From Lepas anatifera (Eukaryota; Arthropoda; Thecostraca; Lepadidae): a stretch of DNA of 64,000 nucleotides. Both the position numbers and the translations under genes were made by a program. The stretch is taken from assembly GCA_034440635.1 (NCBI GenBank), contig JAOTON010001597.1, positions 930,001 to 994,000 of the forward strand, written 5' to 3'. This document shows positions 44,614 to 55,308 of the stretch, in pieces; positions within the stretch are counted from its first letter, which is position 1; each line of letters opens with the position of its first letter. A model generated the notes under the pieces. The model ran no database searches, was not told the DNA's origin, and saw nothing but the letters and a program-made list of their open reading frames with translations.

Positions 44614-45470
44614 CACGGGCATTGACGGAGGGGGGAGGCGGGTACCCGCCCCCTCCTCGGGTTTTTCGGAGACAGCAGAAAAACGGCGGCGCGCAGCGCC
44701 GCCGTACTTGGTATACCTTTTCCCTCATCATTTTTGCAGCTTCTGTGAAAATTTTAAGGACAGGTCATCTCAGGTCAGGTCACCAGTACAGGTCAAGTGA
44801 CCCGACCTCAAAAAAGTTTAAGATAGCATAAGTCGGAGCAGGGTGAACTTATCCAATTGAAACTTATATCACATAATGGGCTCACCGAGTTCTCTAAAAT
44901 ATGTTCCGGTATTTTTGATATCGATGACCTAAGGTCAGGTACGAAGCATGACCTCTCCATTGGTAATACATGGGAAATATGGTTTTTACTGAATAACTCA
45001 GTAACAGATGGTGATAGAGCGTTTATTTTAGTTTCATTAGACTCGTCTTGGCTTTGCGTTTCTAATGATATGCATTTTATATAATTTGACCCTGACCTGA
45101 CCTCAGGTCAGGTCAAATCTTTGATTTGACCTAGCAAGGTCAAATCATATATCATTCGATTTGACTTGCTGCGAGGATTCATATAGTTCAAGTCGTTTTG
45201 CTCTATCTTTACTTGTTCAGATGTAATGGCCGAAAAACTTAATTTACATGTTATCCCTCTGACGGCAGGTGACGGCATGTTTTTGACCTCTGGTGACCTT
45301 AAATGTGACCTGACAAAAAATGGTTCAAATATTTTCGATGGAGAAGCGGATGGGCTACCCAACGCCGTTTACCGTTTTTTGCTACCTACCGTGGTTCTCG
45401 AGATCTTAGGGGGCGGGTACCCGCCCCCTCGTCAATCCAAAGATGGCTCAGACCACCGTCAATGCGCGTG
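44614..45470 (-). mobile_element. Family A copy A3 (857 bp), complete
   Basis: Bounded by TTAA at 44610-44613 and 45471-45474, with inverted terminal words. It includes an AGGTCA-type palindrome at 45093-45115 with perfect 11-bp arms about a central C. It matches A1 in reverse orientation. Confidence 0.8.
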
Positions 45471-45474
45471 TTAA

Positions 45475-46496
45475 CCCTCGCCCCACCGGGGCCATCGATG
45501 CCCCCCTAAGGTTTTTCCGGGATAGCAGAAAAACGACGAGGCGCAGCACCGCGGTTGAGGGCTCTACCTTTCACTGCATCATTTTCCCATTATCCCTGAA
45601 ATTTTGTACCCCGGGTCACCCAAGGTCAGGTCACCAGACGAGGTCAACCAATGTCACCTCACTTCAACTTTAGAGCTCTGTAAGAGCTACATTTCAAAGT
45701 CGATCGATTTGAAACTTCCTACACTTCATGACCCCTCCAGGGTCTACATGGTGTATATCCGGGATTTTTCGATTTCGTGCTCTGAGGTCAGGTCACGAGG
45801 CGAACTCTCCCCTTGGAAAAGTATGGGGAAAAGCTGTTTCATGATATAAAAGCCACAAAAATGATTGCAAATACTCAGACTGCTCAGAACAGCGTTTTTG
45901 GACACCCTTTCACGGATCCCAGGGGTCATATTTTCCCTTTGACTTTTCCAAGGTCATCCAAGGTCACCAGAGGTCAAAAACAGTATTTTGACAATAACTT
46001 TTGACCTAATTAAGCTAGAGCGGTGAAACAAACACCATCGTATTTGTCTTGTCACTGGCTTTCATTTGATATACGGCAAGGACACTTTTTGACCTTTCGT
46101 GACCTCAGGTCATATTAGGTCACGAGGTGACCTCTGGAGGTCAAACCACTGGCGGGAGGTCTTTACGTTCCACATAGCGGAAAACGTGCTGGCAATTTGC
46201 TATCAAATTTACCTTATCAGGCCTCAAAAGCTCTAAAGACATAAGAGTTATGCCCAGTTTGCTTAATCATTGCATATTTGAGTGAAAATAGCCGATCTTG
46301 ACCTAATTTGACCTCTGGAGGTCAAACCATTGACCTGAGCAATAAAACATGTGAAGTAATTTCTTACTGAATTCACGCGAGCTTTCTATTGCACTTCACA
46401 GATTTGCGCTAACGCCCATATTTTCGGAGTTAGAGGGGGGCCATCGATGGCCCCCGGTGGGGCGAAGGTGGCGCCGGACCCCCGGTGGGGCGCGGG
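45475..46496 (+). mobile_element. Family B copy B3 (1022 bp), complete and uninterrupted
   Basis: TTAA at 45471-45474 and 46497-46500. It starts CCCTCGCCCCACCGGGG and ends GGTGGGGCGCGGG. It retains the uninterrupted internal TTAA (GTTTGCTTAATCATTGC, about 46257-46273) that is the insertion point of other elements in sister copies, so it serves as the empty-site reference. Confidence 0.82.
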
Positions 46497-46869
46497 TTAA
46501 CACACGCATTGACGGGGGTCGGGTACCCGCCTCCTCGGGTTTTTCGGAGATAGCATAAAAACGGCGGGGCGTACTGCCCCGCACTTGGCATACCTTTTCT
46601 CACGTCATTTTTACAACTTTTTTCTTCAAAATTTTAAGGTTAGGTCATCTCAGGTCAGGTCACTAGTACAGGTCAAGTGACCTGACCTTAAAAAAAGTTA
46701 ACGATGGCATAAGTCGGAATAGGGTAAGCTTATCCGATTGAAACTTATATCTCATCATGGGCCCACCGAGTTCTCTAAGATATGTTTCAGTATTTTTGAT
46801 ATCGATTGCCTAAGATTAGGTACGAGCCATGACCTGTCCATTGGAAATACATGGGAAAAATGGTTTTAA

Positions 46870-47895
46870 CCCGCGCCCCACCGGGGGTCCGGCACCACCT
46901 TCGCCCCACCGGGGGCCATCGATGGCCCCCCCTCTAACTCCGAAAATATGGGCGTTAGCGCAAATCTGCAAAGTGCATTAGAAAGCTCGCGTGAATTCAG
47001 TAAGAAATTACTTCGCATGTTTTAGTGCTCAGGTCAATGGCTTGACCTCCAGAGGTCAAATTAGGTCAAGATCGGCTATTTTCACTCAAATATGCAATGA
47101 TTAAGCCAACTGGGCATAACTCTTATGTCATTAGAGCTATTGAGGCCTGGTAAAGTACATTTGATAGAAAATTGCCAGTACCTTTTCCGCTATGTGGAAC
47201 GTAAAGACCTCCCGCTAGTGGTTTGACCGCCAGAGGTCACCTCGTGACCTAATATGACCTGAGGTCACGAAAGGTCAAAAAGTGACCTTGCCGTATATCA
47301 AATGAAAGCCAGTGACAAGACAAACACGATGGTGTTTGTTTCACCGCTCTAGCTCAATTAGGTCAAAAGTTATTGTCAAAATACTGTTTTTGACCTCTGG
47401 TGACCTTGCATGACCTTGGAAAAGTCAAAGGGCAAATATGACCCCTGGGATCCGTGAAAGGGTGTCCAAAAACGTTGTTCTGAGCAGTCTGAGTATTTGC
47501 AATCATTTTTGTGGCTTTTATATCATGAAATAGCTTTTCCCCATGCTTTTCCAACGGGAGAGGTCGCCTCGTGACCTGACCTCAGGGCACGAAATCGAAA
47601 AATCCCGGATATACACCATGTAGACCCTGGAGGGGTCATAAAGTGTAGGAAGTTTCAAATCGATCGACTTTGAAATGTAGCTCTTACAGAGCTCTAAAGG
47701 TGAAGTGAGGTGACCTTGGTTGACCTCGTCTGGTGACCTGACCTTGGGTGACTTGGGGTAAAAATTTTCAGGGATGATGGGAAAATGATGCAGTGAGAGG
47801 TAGAGCCCTCAACCGCGGTGCTGCGCCTCGTCGTTTTTCTGCTATGCCGGAAAAACCTTAGGGGGGCCATCGATGGCCCCCCGGTGGGGCGAGGG
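46870..47895 (-). mobile_element. Family B copy B4 (1026 bp), complete, inside A4
   Basis: TTAA at 46866-46869 and 47896-47899. It is inverted relative to B3 and colinear with it throughout. At the right end it shares one TTAA with D1. Confidence 0.8.
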
Positions 47896-47899
47896 TTAA

Positions 47900-49093
47900 C
47901 CCTTGCCCTGGTGGCGGGTACGAGCGATCTTCGCCCTGGTGGGGGGGGCTAAAAAAAGACCCCCACGATCTCAAAAACTAAGAGAGCTAGAAAAAGCGCA
48001 AAACGGCAATCGAAAGCTCTTCGAAAATGATATCAAAAATACTTCGATCATTTTTCTTGTCAGGTCAATATCAAGGTCACCAGAGGTCAAAATAGGTCAA
48101 AATTGCTAATATGAGGTGTACTAAGAAAACCTCATATATCTCAGAAACTGTGATAGCTAGAAACATTTTTCTAACACCATTCGAAAGCTCTTGAGATGCG
48201 CTTTCATTACAGTGGCATTCATTTTCGTGTCAGGTCAAAGCCTAGGGAGCTACAGGTCACTAAATATTGGGCATATTCTTGGGAATGTCCATAGCCACCC
48301 ATGCATAAGGGCGTTTCCTTTTTCGCTAATAACTTCCAAACCAAACAAGATACAGCCATAGTTTATGCACCATTGCAATCCTCTTGTCAATACAAATCGA
48401 ATGATATATAATATTGCTATGCCAGGTCAAATTTAAGAATTTGACCTGACCCAGGTCAACGGTCTGACCCAACGTGACCTGGTATAGTCATGATGTATAT
48501 CATTTGACTTCCAGTGACTATACAAACACTTCGGTGACAAAATAAAAGCTCTATCTTAATTTATTCAAATTTTATAGAAGAAAACACCAAAAAATGTTTA
48601 TTTGACCTAAAGTGACCTTTTAAAGGTCACAAGTCAAAAATTTTGGCATCAGCTTCAGAAATGGGCTACAAGCAAGTCGCAACCGATGTTTGAAGTTGAT
48701 TCCATCCATACTTACTGAGAAAAGCTCATTTTGTGATTTTCCCCATGTATTGACAATGGGGAGGTCATGCTCTGCACATGACCTTAGGTCACCAATATCA
48801 AAAATCTCGGAACAAATGTTGTAGCTCCTGTTGGGCCCAATATGTGGTATGAGTTTCAACTTGATCGATTAACCCTTCTTTTAGTTATGCGGTCCTAAGT
48901 ATTTTTTGAGGTGAGGTCACTTCACCTGGCCTGGTGACCTGCCCTGATTTGACCTTGAGCCAAAATTTTCAGGAAAGATGTAAAAATGATGAAGGAACAG
49001 CTAGACCAAGTTTGGCGGCGCTGCGCGCCGCTGTTTTTGGTCACTTTGGAAAAACCCGAGGGGGGTCTTAAAAGACCCCCACCCGGGCGAAGG
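47900..49093. mobile_element. TTAA-flanked element of a third family, D1 (1194 bp), inside A4
   Basis: TTAA at 47896-47899 and 49094-49097. Terminal words are CCCTTGCCCTGGTGG and, inverted, CCTTCGCCCGGGTGG. The left word recurs inside the end (TTCGCCCTGGTGG) and is followed by a GGGGG..CCCCC stem. The subterminal GAAAAACCC block is shared with families A and B. The interior has AGGTCA hexamers, including TCAAGGTCA at 48071-48079. No ORF. Confidence 0.72.
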
Positions 49094-49801
49094 TTAACTG
49101 AATAACCTAGCAAAGGATGGCGATAGAGTGTTCATTCTAACTGCATTAGATTTGTCCTGTCTTTGCAGTTCTAATGATGTGCATTTTATCTAATTTTACC
49201 GTGACCTGACCTCAGGTCAGGTCAAATCCTTGATTGGACCTAGCAAGTTCATGTTATACATCATTCGACTCAGCATGCTGCGAGGCTTCATATAGCTCAA
49301 ATTGTTTTGCTGTATCTTGTTCAGATGCAATGACCGAATACCTTTCTTTACATGTTATCCCTATGACGGCATGTTTTGATCTTTATTGACCTTAAATGTG
49401 ACCTGACAAAAAATGGTTAATATTTTCGATGGAGAAGTAAATGAGCTACCCAATACCGTTTACCGTTTTTCGCTACCTAGCGTGGTTCTCGAGATCTTGG
49501 AGGGGGGTGCGCCCATCCGCCACCCCCCGATAAAACGAAGGTGGCTCAGTCCCCCGTCAATGTGCGTGTTAAGCATTGCATATTTGAGTGAAAATAACCT
49601 ATCTTGATCTAATATGACTGGAGGTCAAACCATTCACCTGAGCGCTTAACATGCAATGTAATTTCTTACTGAATTCACGCGAGCTTTCTAATGCACTTTG
49701 CAGATTTGCTCTAACCCCTATATTTTCGGAGTTAGAGGGGGTCATCGATGCCCCCCGTTGGGGTGAAGGTGGCGCAGGACCCCCGGTGGGATGCGGGTTA
49801 A

Positions 49802-50636
49802 CACGCGCATTGACAGGGGTCTGAGCCACCTTCGCTTCAACGGGGGTACCCGCCCCCCCTGAGATCTTGAGAACTACACTAGGTAGCGAAAAACGGTAAA
49901 CGGTGCTGGGTAGCCCATTCACTTCTCAATCGAAAATATTTGAACCATTTTTTGTCAGATCACATTTAAGGTCACTAGAGGTCAAAACATGCCGTCATAG
50001 GGATAACATGTAAATGAGGGCTTTCGGTCATTACATCTGAACAAGTAAAGGTAGAGCAAAGAAACAAAAGAACCTGTATGAATCATTGCAGCAAGCCGAA
50101 TTGAATGATATATGATATGACCTTGCTAGGTCAAATCAAGGATTTGACCTGACCTTGGGTTAGGTCAACATTAAATTAGATAAAATGCATATCATTAGAA
50201 CTGCAAAGACAAGGCGAATTTAATGCAGTTAAAATAAACGCTCTATCACCATCCGTTACTAAGTTATTCAGTTAAAACCATGTTCCCATGAATTTCCAAT
50301 GAAGAGGCCATGGCTAGTACCTGGCCTTAGGTCATCGATATAAAAAATACCGGAGCGTTTCTTAGAAAGCTCAGTGGGCCCATTATGTGATATAAGTTTC
50401 AATCGGATAAGTTCACCCTGTTCCAACTTATGCTATCTTAAAAATTGTTTGAGGTCAGGTCACTTGACCTGTACTGGCGATCTGACCTGAGATGACCTAA
50501 ACTTGAAATTTTCACATTTGTTGTAAAAATGATTAAAGAAAAGGTATGCCAAGTACAGTGGCGCTCCGCCCGCCGTTTTTATGCTATCTCCGAAAAACCC
50601 GAGGAGGCGGGTACCCGACCCCCGTCAATGCGTGTG
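49802..50636 (+). mobile_element. Family A copy A5 (835 bp), complete
   Basis: TTAA at 49798-49801 and 50637-50640. Same orientation and layout as A1. It lies between a right end of family B (49573-49797) and the inverted B6 piece that starts at 50641. Confidence 0.8.
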
Positions 50637-51082
50637 TTAAGCAAACTGGGCATAACTCTTATGCCATTAGAGCTATTGAGGTCTGGTAAAGTAAATTTGA
50701 TAAGAAAATATCAGAACTTTTTTCTGCTATGTGGAACGTACCCGCCAGTGGTTTGCCCTCCAGAGGTCACCTCGTGACCGATTATGACCTGAGGTCACGA
50801 AAGATCAGAAAGTGACCGTGCCGTATATCAAATGAATGCCAGTGACGGAGATAAACGATGATGTTTGTTTAGCGCTCTAGCTTAAATAGGTCAAAAGTTA
50901 TTGTCAATATACTGTTTTTGACCCCTGGCGACCTTGGATGACCTTGCAGAGGTCAAAGGGCAGATATGACGCATGGAATCCGTGGAGGGGGTGTCCAAGA
51001 ACGTTTTTTCTGAGCAAGCCGAGTACATGCAATATTTTTGTGACTTTTAGATCATAAGACAGCTTTTCCCCATGCTTTTTAG

Positions 51083-52104
51083 CCCGCGCCCCACCGGGGG
51101 TCCAGCGCCACCTTCGCCCCACCGGGGGCCATCGATGGCCCCTCTAACTCCGAAAGTATGGGCGTTAGCGCAAATCTGCAAAGCGCAATAGAAAGCTTGC
51201 GTGAATTCAGTAAGAAATTACTTCACATGTTTTAGTGCTCAGGTCAACGGTTTGACCTCCAGAGGTCAAATTAGGTCAAGATCGGCTATTTTCACTCAAA
51301 TATGCAATTCTTAAGCAAACTGGGCATAACTCTTAAGCCATTAGAGCTATTGAGGTCTGGTAAAGGACATTTGATAGGAAATTGTCAGTACTTTTTCCGC
51401 TATGGAAAGGTAAAGACCTCCCGCCAGTGGTTTGACCTCCAAAGGTCACCTCGTGACCTAAGGTGACCTGAGGTCACGAAAGGTCAGAAAGTGACCTTGC
51501 CGTATATCAAATGAAAGCCAATGACAAGACAAACACGATGGTGTTGGTTTCATTGCTCTAGCTTATACAGGTGTAAAGTTATTGTCAAAATACTGTTTTT
51601 GACCCCTGGTGACCTTGGATGACCTTGGAGAGGTTAAAGGGAAAATATGGCCCCTGGAATCCGTGAAAGGGTGTCCAAGAACGCTTTTCTGATCAAGGTG
51701 AGCATTTTCAATAACTTTTGTGACTTTTAGATCATAAGACAGCTTTTCCCCATGCTTTTTCAATGGGAGAGGTCGCCTCGTGACCTGACCTCAGGGCACG
51801 AAATCGAAAAATCCCGGATATACACCTTGTAGACCCTGGAAGGGCTATAAAGTGTAGGAAGTTTCAAATCGATCGACTTCGAAATGTAGCTCTTACAGAG
51901 CTCTAAAGTTGAAGTGAGGTGACCTTATTTGACCTCGTCTGGCGACCTGACCTTGGGTGACCCGGGGTAAAAAATTTTAGGGATGGTGGGAAAATAATAC
52001 AGTGAGAGGTAGAGTCCTCAACCGCGGTGCTGCGCCTCTTCGTTTTTCTGCTATCCCGGAAAAACCTTAGGGGGGGCCATCGATGGCCCCCGGTGGGGCG
52101 AGGG
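51083..52104 (-). mobile_element. Family B copy B7 (1022 bp), complete, inserted in B6
   Basis: The right TTAA is at 52105-52108. The left site has decayed to TTAG. The flanks join into one family B sequence (CATGCTTTTT before, ATGGGAGAGG after), which matches the uninterrupted reading in B4 near 47545. Confidence 0.78.
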
Positions 52105-52703
52105 TTAAATGGGAGAGGTCACCTCGTGAGCTGAAATCAGGTCACGAAATTGAAAAATCCTGGATATACATCCTATACACCCTGGAAGGGATATAAAGTG
52201 TAGAAATTTCCGAAGAGATCGACCAAGAAATGTAGCTCTTATAAAGCTCAGAAGCTGGAGTGAGGTTACCTTGGTTGACCTTGCCTGGTGACCTGACCTT
52301 GTGTGACCTAGGGTAAAAAGTTTAGGGATGGTGGGAAAATGATGGGGTGAGAGGTAGAGCCCTCAACCGTGGTGCTGTGCCTCGTCGTTTTTCTGCCATC
52401 CCGAAAACCTTAGAAAAACGCGCCGCCGTTTCTATTATATTTCCTCAAAACCCGAGGGGGCTACCCCTCCCCTTCAATGCATATTTTAGTAAAAATGGCC
52501 TGTCGTGACCTAACTTGACCTCTGGTGGTCAGACCATTGACCTGAGCGCCTATACATGCGAAGTAATTTCTTACTGAATTCACGCGAGCTTTCTAATGCA
52601 CTTCGCAGATTTTCGCTAACCCCCATATTTTTGGAGTTAGAGGGGGCCATCGATGCCCCGGTGGGGCAAATGTGGCGCCGGACCCCGGTGGGGCGCGGGT
52701 TAA

Positions 52704-53270
52704 AGTTGAACAAAGTCTGATTTTGGGCCAAATCACAAATTTAGCAGCATGGTTTTTGCATACCTATTATTGCTGAGATTAGACGCAAAATAATTTTAAA
52801 AAATAAGTATGACTTTAAAACCATATATTTCACATTATTCATGTTTCTCTAATGACTGTTCCTGACATGGGTCTACTGCAGATATGAAAATGATAAATGC
52901 TCTATTATTGTCAAATAAGAATAGGAAATTATTCAAAACAATCAGTTCCGAAAATTTCTGAGCTGTCAGTAATAATGTCAACACATGTGTTAAAAAATAG
53001 AGTGTTGAGTCGACTCAACTTGGGAGCTGACTCTGATTCTGACCCTACTCAACGGGCCGACTCTGAGACAACACAAATCCAGAAATACGTGGACTCAACT
53101 CTGATACGAGCAAAATTCGGGTCGACACGGATTCGATTCCGACTCAGGTCGAGTCGTGACTCAACAAGTCTGCTGGTCAGAATACAAGCAAGCTGCCAAA
53201 CTCCCCGGCTCCGTCCCGGTTTCGAAGTGTCTGGAACGTTGAGCCAAGACGCATCGACGAGACCTCACGT
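52704..53270. other. Non-coding DNA with GACTC-rich patch
   Basis: No gene. The part 53000-53180 is dense in GACTC/GAGTC and begins with the perfect 16-bp palindrome GTTGAGTCGACTCAAC at 53004-53019. It could be the end of an unrecognised DNA transposon. Confidence 0.4.
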
Positions 53271-53434
53271 CAGTGGCGGATCCAGGAATTCATTTCGGGG
53301 TGGGTGGGGGCTAGGGGCTCGGGTCTCACCCGCCAGAACCTCGGACAGCCCCTCGCCTATGTATTAACTACAGGGGCTCGGACATTTCTAGGGGGAGGGC
53401 GTGAGTCCCGTAGCCCCCCTTGGACCCGCCACTG
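53271..53434. mobile_element. hAT-like MITE (164 bp), TIR CAGTGGCGGATCC
   Basis: Ends are CAGTGGCGGATCCAGG and the complement of CCTTGGACCCGCCACTG. The flanks CCTCACGT (53263-53270) and CCTCACGC (53435-53442) are an 8-bp duplication with one difference. It shares its TIR with the element at 32502-32872. Confidence 0.75.
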
Positions 53435-53572
53435 CCTCACGCGCACTGCAAGTGAGATCATAAAGGGTAATAGACAACATAAAAGAAACTGTGCACTTGT
53501 GGGCGCATACTGTTTTCTTTGCCAGCACTGTACGAATGTGAAGGAGTCAAATGAGTTTAACGGTGTTTGACC

Positions 53573-53884
53573 CATAGGCGGATCCAAGATTGCCGATCGG
53601 GAGAGGAAGCACCTTCGGGGGAGGCGCCATCCGGTCCGGGGGGGGGCGCCATCCGGTCCGGGGGAGGGCGCCATCCGGTCCGGGGGACGCCAGTTCTGAC
53701 CGGAAAAACCTATCAGATGGGCACAAAATCCTATCGGTGGGCGCCGATTTTCGCATCCTGGAGGAAGGGGGGTGGGAAGCAGCATTTCAGGGAGGCGCCA
53801 TAACCTTTCAGGGGGGCGCCATGACCATTTTAGGGGGTGAGGGATCAAGGGGGAAAGTGCCCCTTGCCCCTAGATCCGCCTATG
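53573..53884. mobile_element. hAT-like MITE (312 bp), TIR CATAGGCGGATC
   Basis: Exact 8-bp duplication GTTTGACC at 53565-53572 and 53885-53892. Inverted ends CATAGGCGGATC. The interior has three tandem copies of a GCGCCATCCGGTCCGGGG unit (about 53625-53690) and is related to the element at 17074-17294. Confidence 0.85.
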
Positions 53885-53892
53885 GTTTGACC

Positions 53893-55308
53893 CCTCTCAG
53901 ACATGGATAAAGGATTCCGTTCAGGAGCGAGGGGCAACAGTTACCATGGTTAGATTCAGAAAAACCATTACAATTTGTTTTAACAATCTTAGCATGTTGT
54001 TCAGTAAGTCTCTAAGAGTTAGCCAGCACCGATGATTTGTTCAAGCTTTGAATTTTTTAACCCAGGGGGGCATTCCTGTGCGCCCTGTATCCACACCTGA
54101 TACTGCCTCGTACATCGCAAACATTGATACCAATACCTCGATATCGCAAAAATGAGATAAGCTATCTATGACGTTTATTTCTAGGTACCCCAATTCCAGT
54201 TTTCAAACCAAATCATCATACACAGCAGCTGACACATTTGCACTTGAATCGTCGCCTGAAGCGGACCCACTGTCCCCGCCCTCCCCGGCAACGGTGAGAG
54301 GTGAAAAAGGGCACACGTTAGCGGCGGATTGATATGACGTCACTGGTGCAGCTCAGAGGTTCCTAGCACCTTCCGAGGGCTAACTGGCAGGTATCAACGG
54401 TAAGTAAGCCTGTGTGCCATGTGAGTCTTTGTTCCGTGTTAGTGCGCCTTACTTCGTATGTATTACGCATATGGACGTTTGATCTAGTATTTTAAGACGG
54501 ACATTTTAGGCCGCCAGGATGCAAAGCGATGAAATTTTGTCTCAAGGCAATCATCGGATTTTGTCTAGGAACCCCTGCCGACTATACTTCTTAAACGTTA
54601 CGTGCCTACGTGGATACTGACCAAAATGTCCCAGTAACAATGTATTGTACATCACACAATGGCAACAATGTCATTGCCACATAACACGCGGTCCTATTCT
54701 GACTCAACAGGTGAATTCCCCTCCCGACCTCCGCGGTGGGCGAGACTTAAGCAGTGGCGTGCATTGTGACTAGATATAACATAGCTGACTGTCCCCTCCC
54801 CTCCCACCGCTTCTGAGCTCGGTGAAGGCAACCGCGGCGAAAACCCAGCGTGGACTAGACCATTTGACTGCGGACTCTTTGGACTGGTTTACTCTGCTGG
54901 GTGGACTAGTGTTCACACTGTACAGTGCCCGGCGGGTGTCACACGGCGGACTGGAATGTGCCGGGTGGCGCGGAGTGTTTCATCGGTGATAGCGAAGGTG
55001 AGGTGGTGGCCGCCGGGCGGCGGGCCGCCGGCGTGATATGGCCTCGGATTCACGGCCTCGGAGAGCGCACTGTCCAGTGCCCTCCAGCACAGACACTGCG
55101 TCCCCACCGACAGCAGCTACAGAACACAGCGACAAAGGCACAACTCAGCGGCGCACACAGGCGAACTCACTGACCACAGGCAGCTGCATCACCAGTCGTG
55201 ACGCAGTTATCAGCTCATTACAGGCACGTCACAGGCACGTCAGTGGACACCACCATACATCAGCTGGTGCATCGCCGCTCTTTGAACAGGTGCACATCAC
55301 ACAATGCA
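53893..55308. other. Region downstream of prospero, includes its probable 3' UTR
   Basis: No other gene recognised. A minus-strand AATAAA at 54175-54180 is a possible polyadenylation signal about 1.1 kb after the prospero stop. GC-rich open frames at 54900-55230 look compositional. Confidence 0.4.

Larger units (their letters stand above)
46501..49568 (-). mobile_element. Family A copy A4, split by B4 and D1
   Basis: Left part 46501-46865 and right part 49098-49568. Together they make 836 bp, close to A1 (839 bp). The split lies at a TTAA that in A3 reads TTTTTACTGAATAAC, so this TTAA is a small change from the A3 sequence. Outer TTAA sites are at 46497-46500 and 49569-49572. Confidence 0.78.
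41865..52703. repeat. Array of nested TTAA-flanked elements (families A, B, D)
   Basis: About 10.8 kb made almost entirely of three repeat families inserted into one another at TTAA sites. Complete or reconstructable copies are listed separately. The rest consists of interrupted pieces: a family A end (about 41865-42030); B1 (42033-42804) and B2 (42809-43588), each cut at the same internal TTAA; detached right ends of family B (49573-49797 and about 52485-52699); an inverted B copy B6 (50641-51082 plus 52109 to about 52400); and a family A end remnant near 52405-52480. Short open frames across the array are not genes. Confidence 0.85.

Noticed and set aside
42000..52700. Many 60-107 codon ORFs in the array
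   Set aside because: They recur only as pieces of the repeat families, in different frames and with no domain content.
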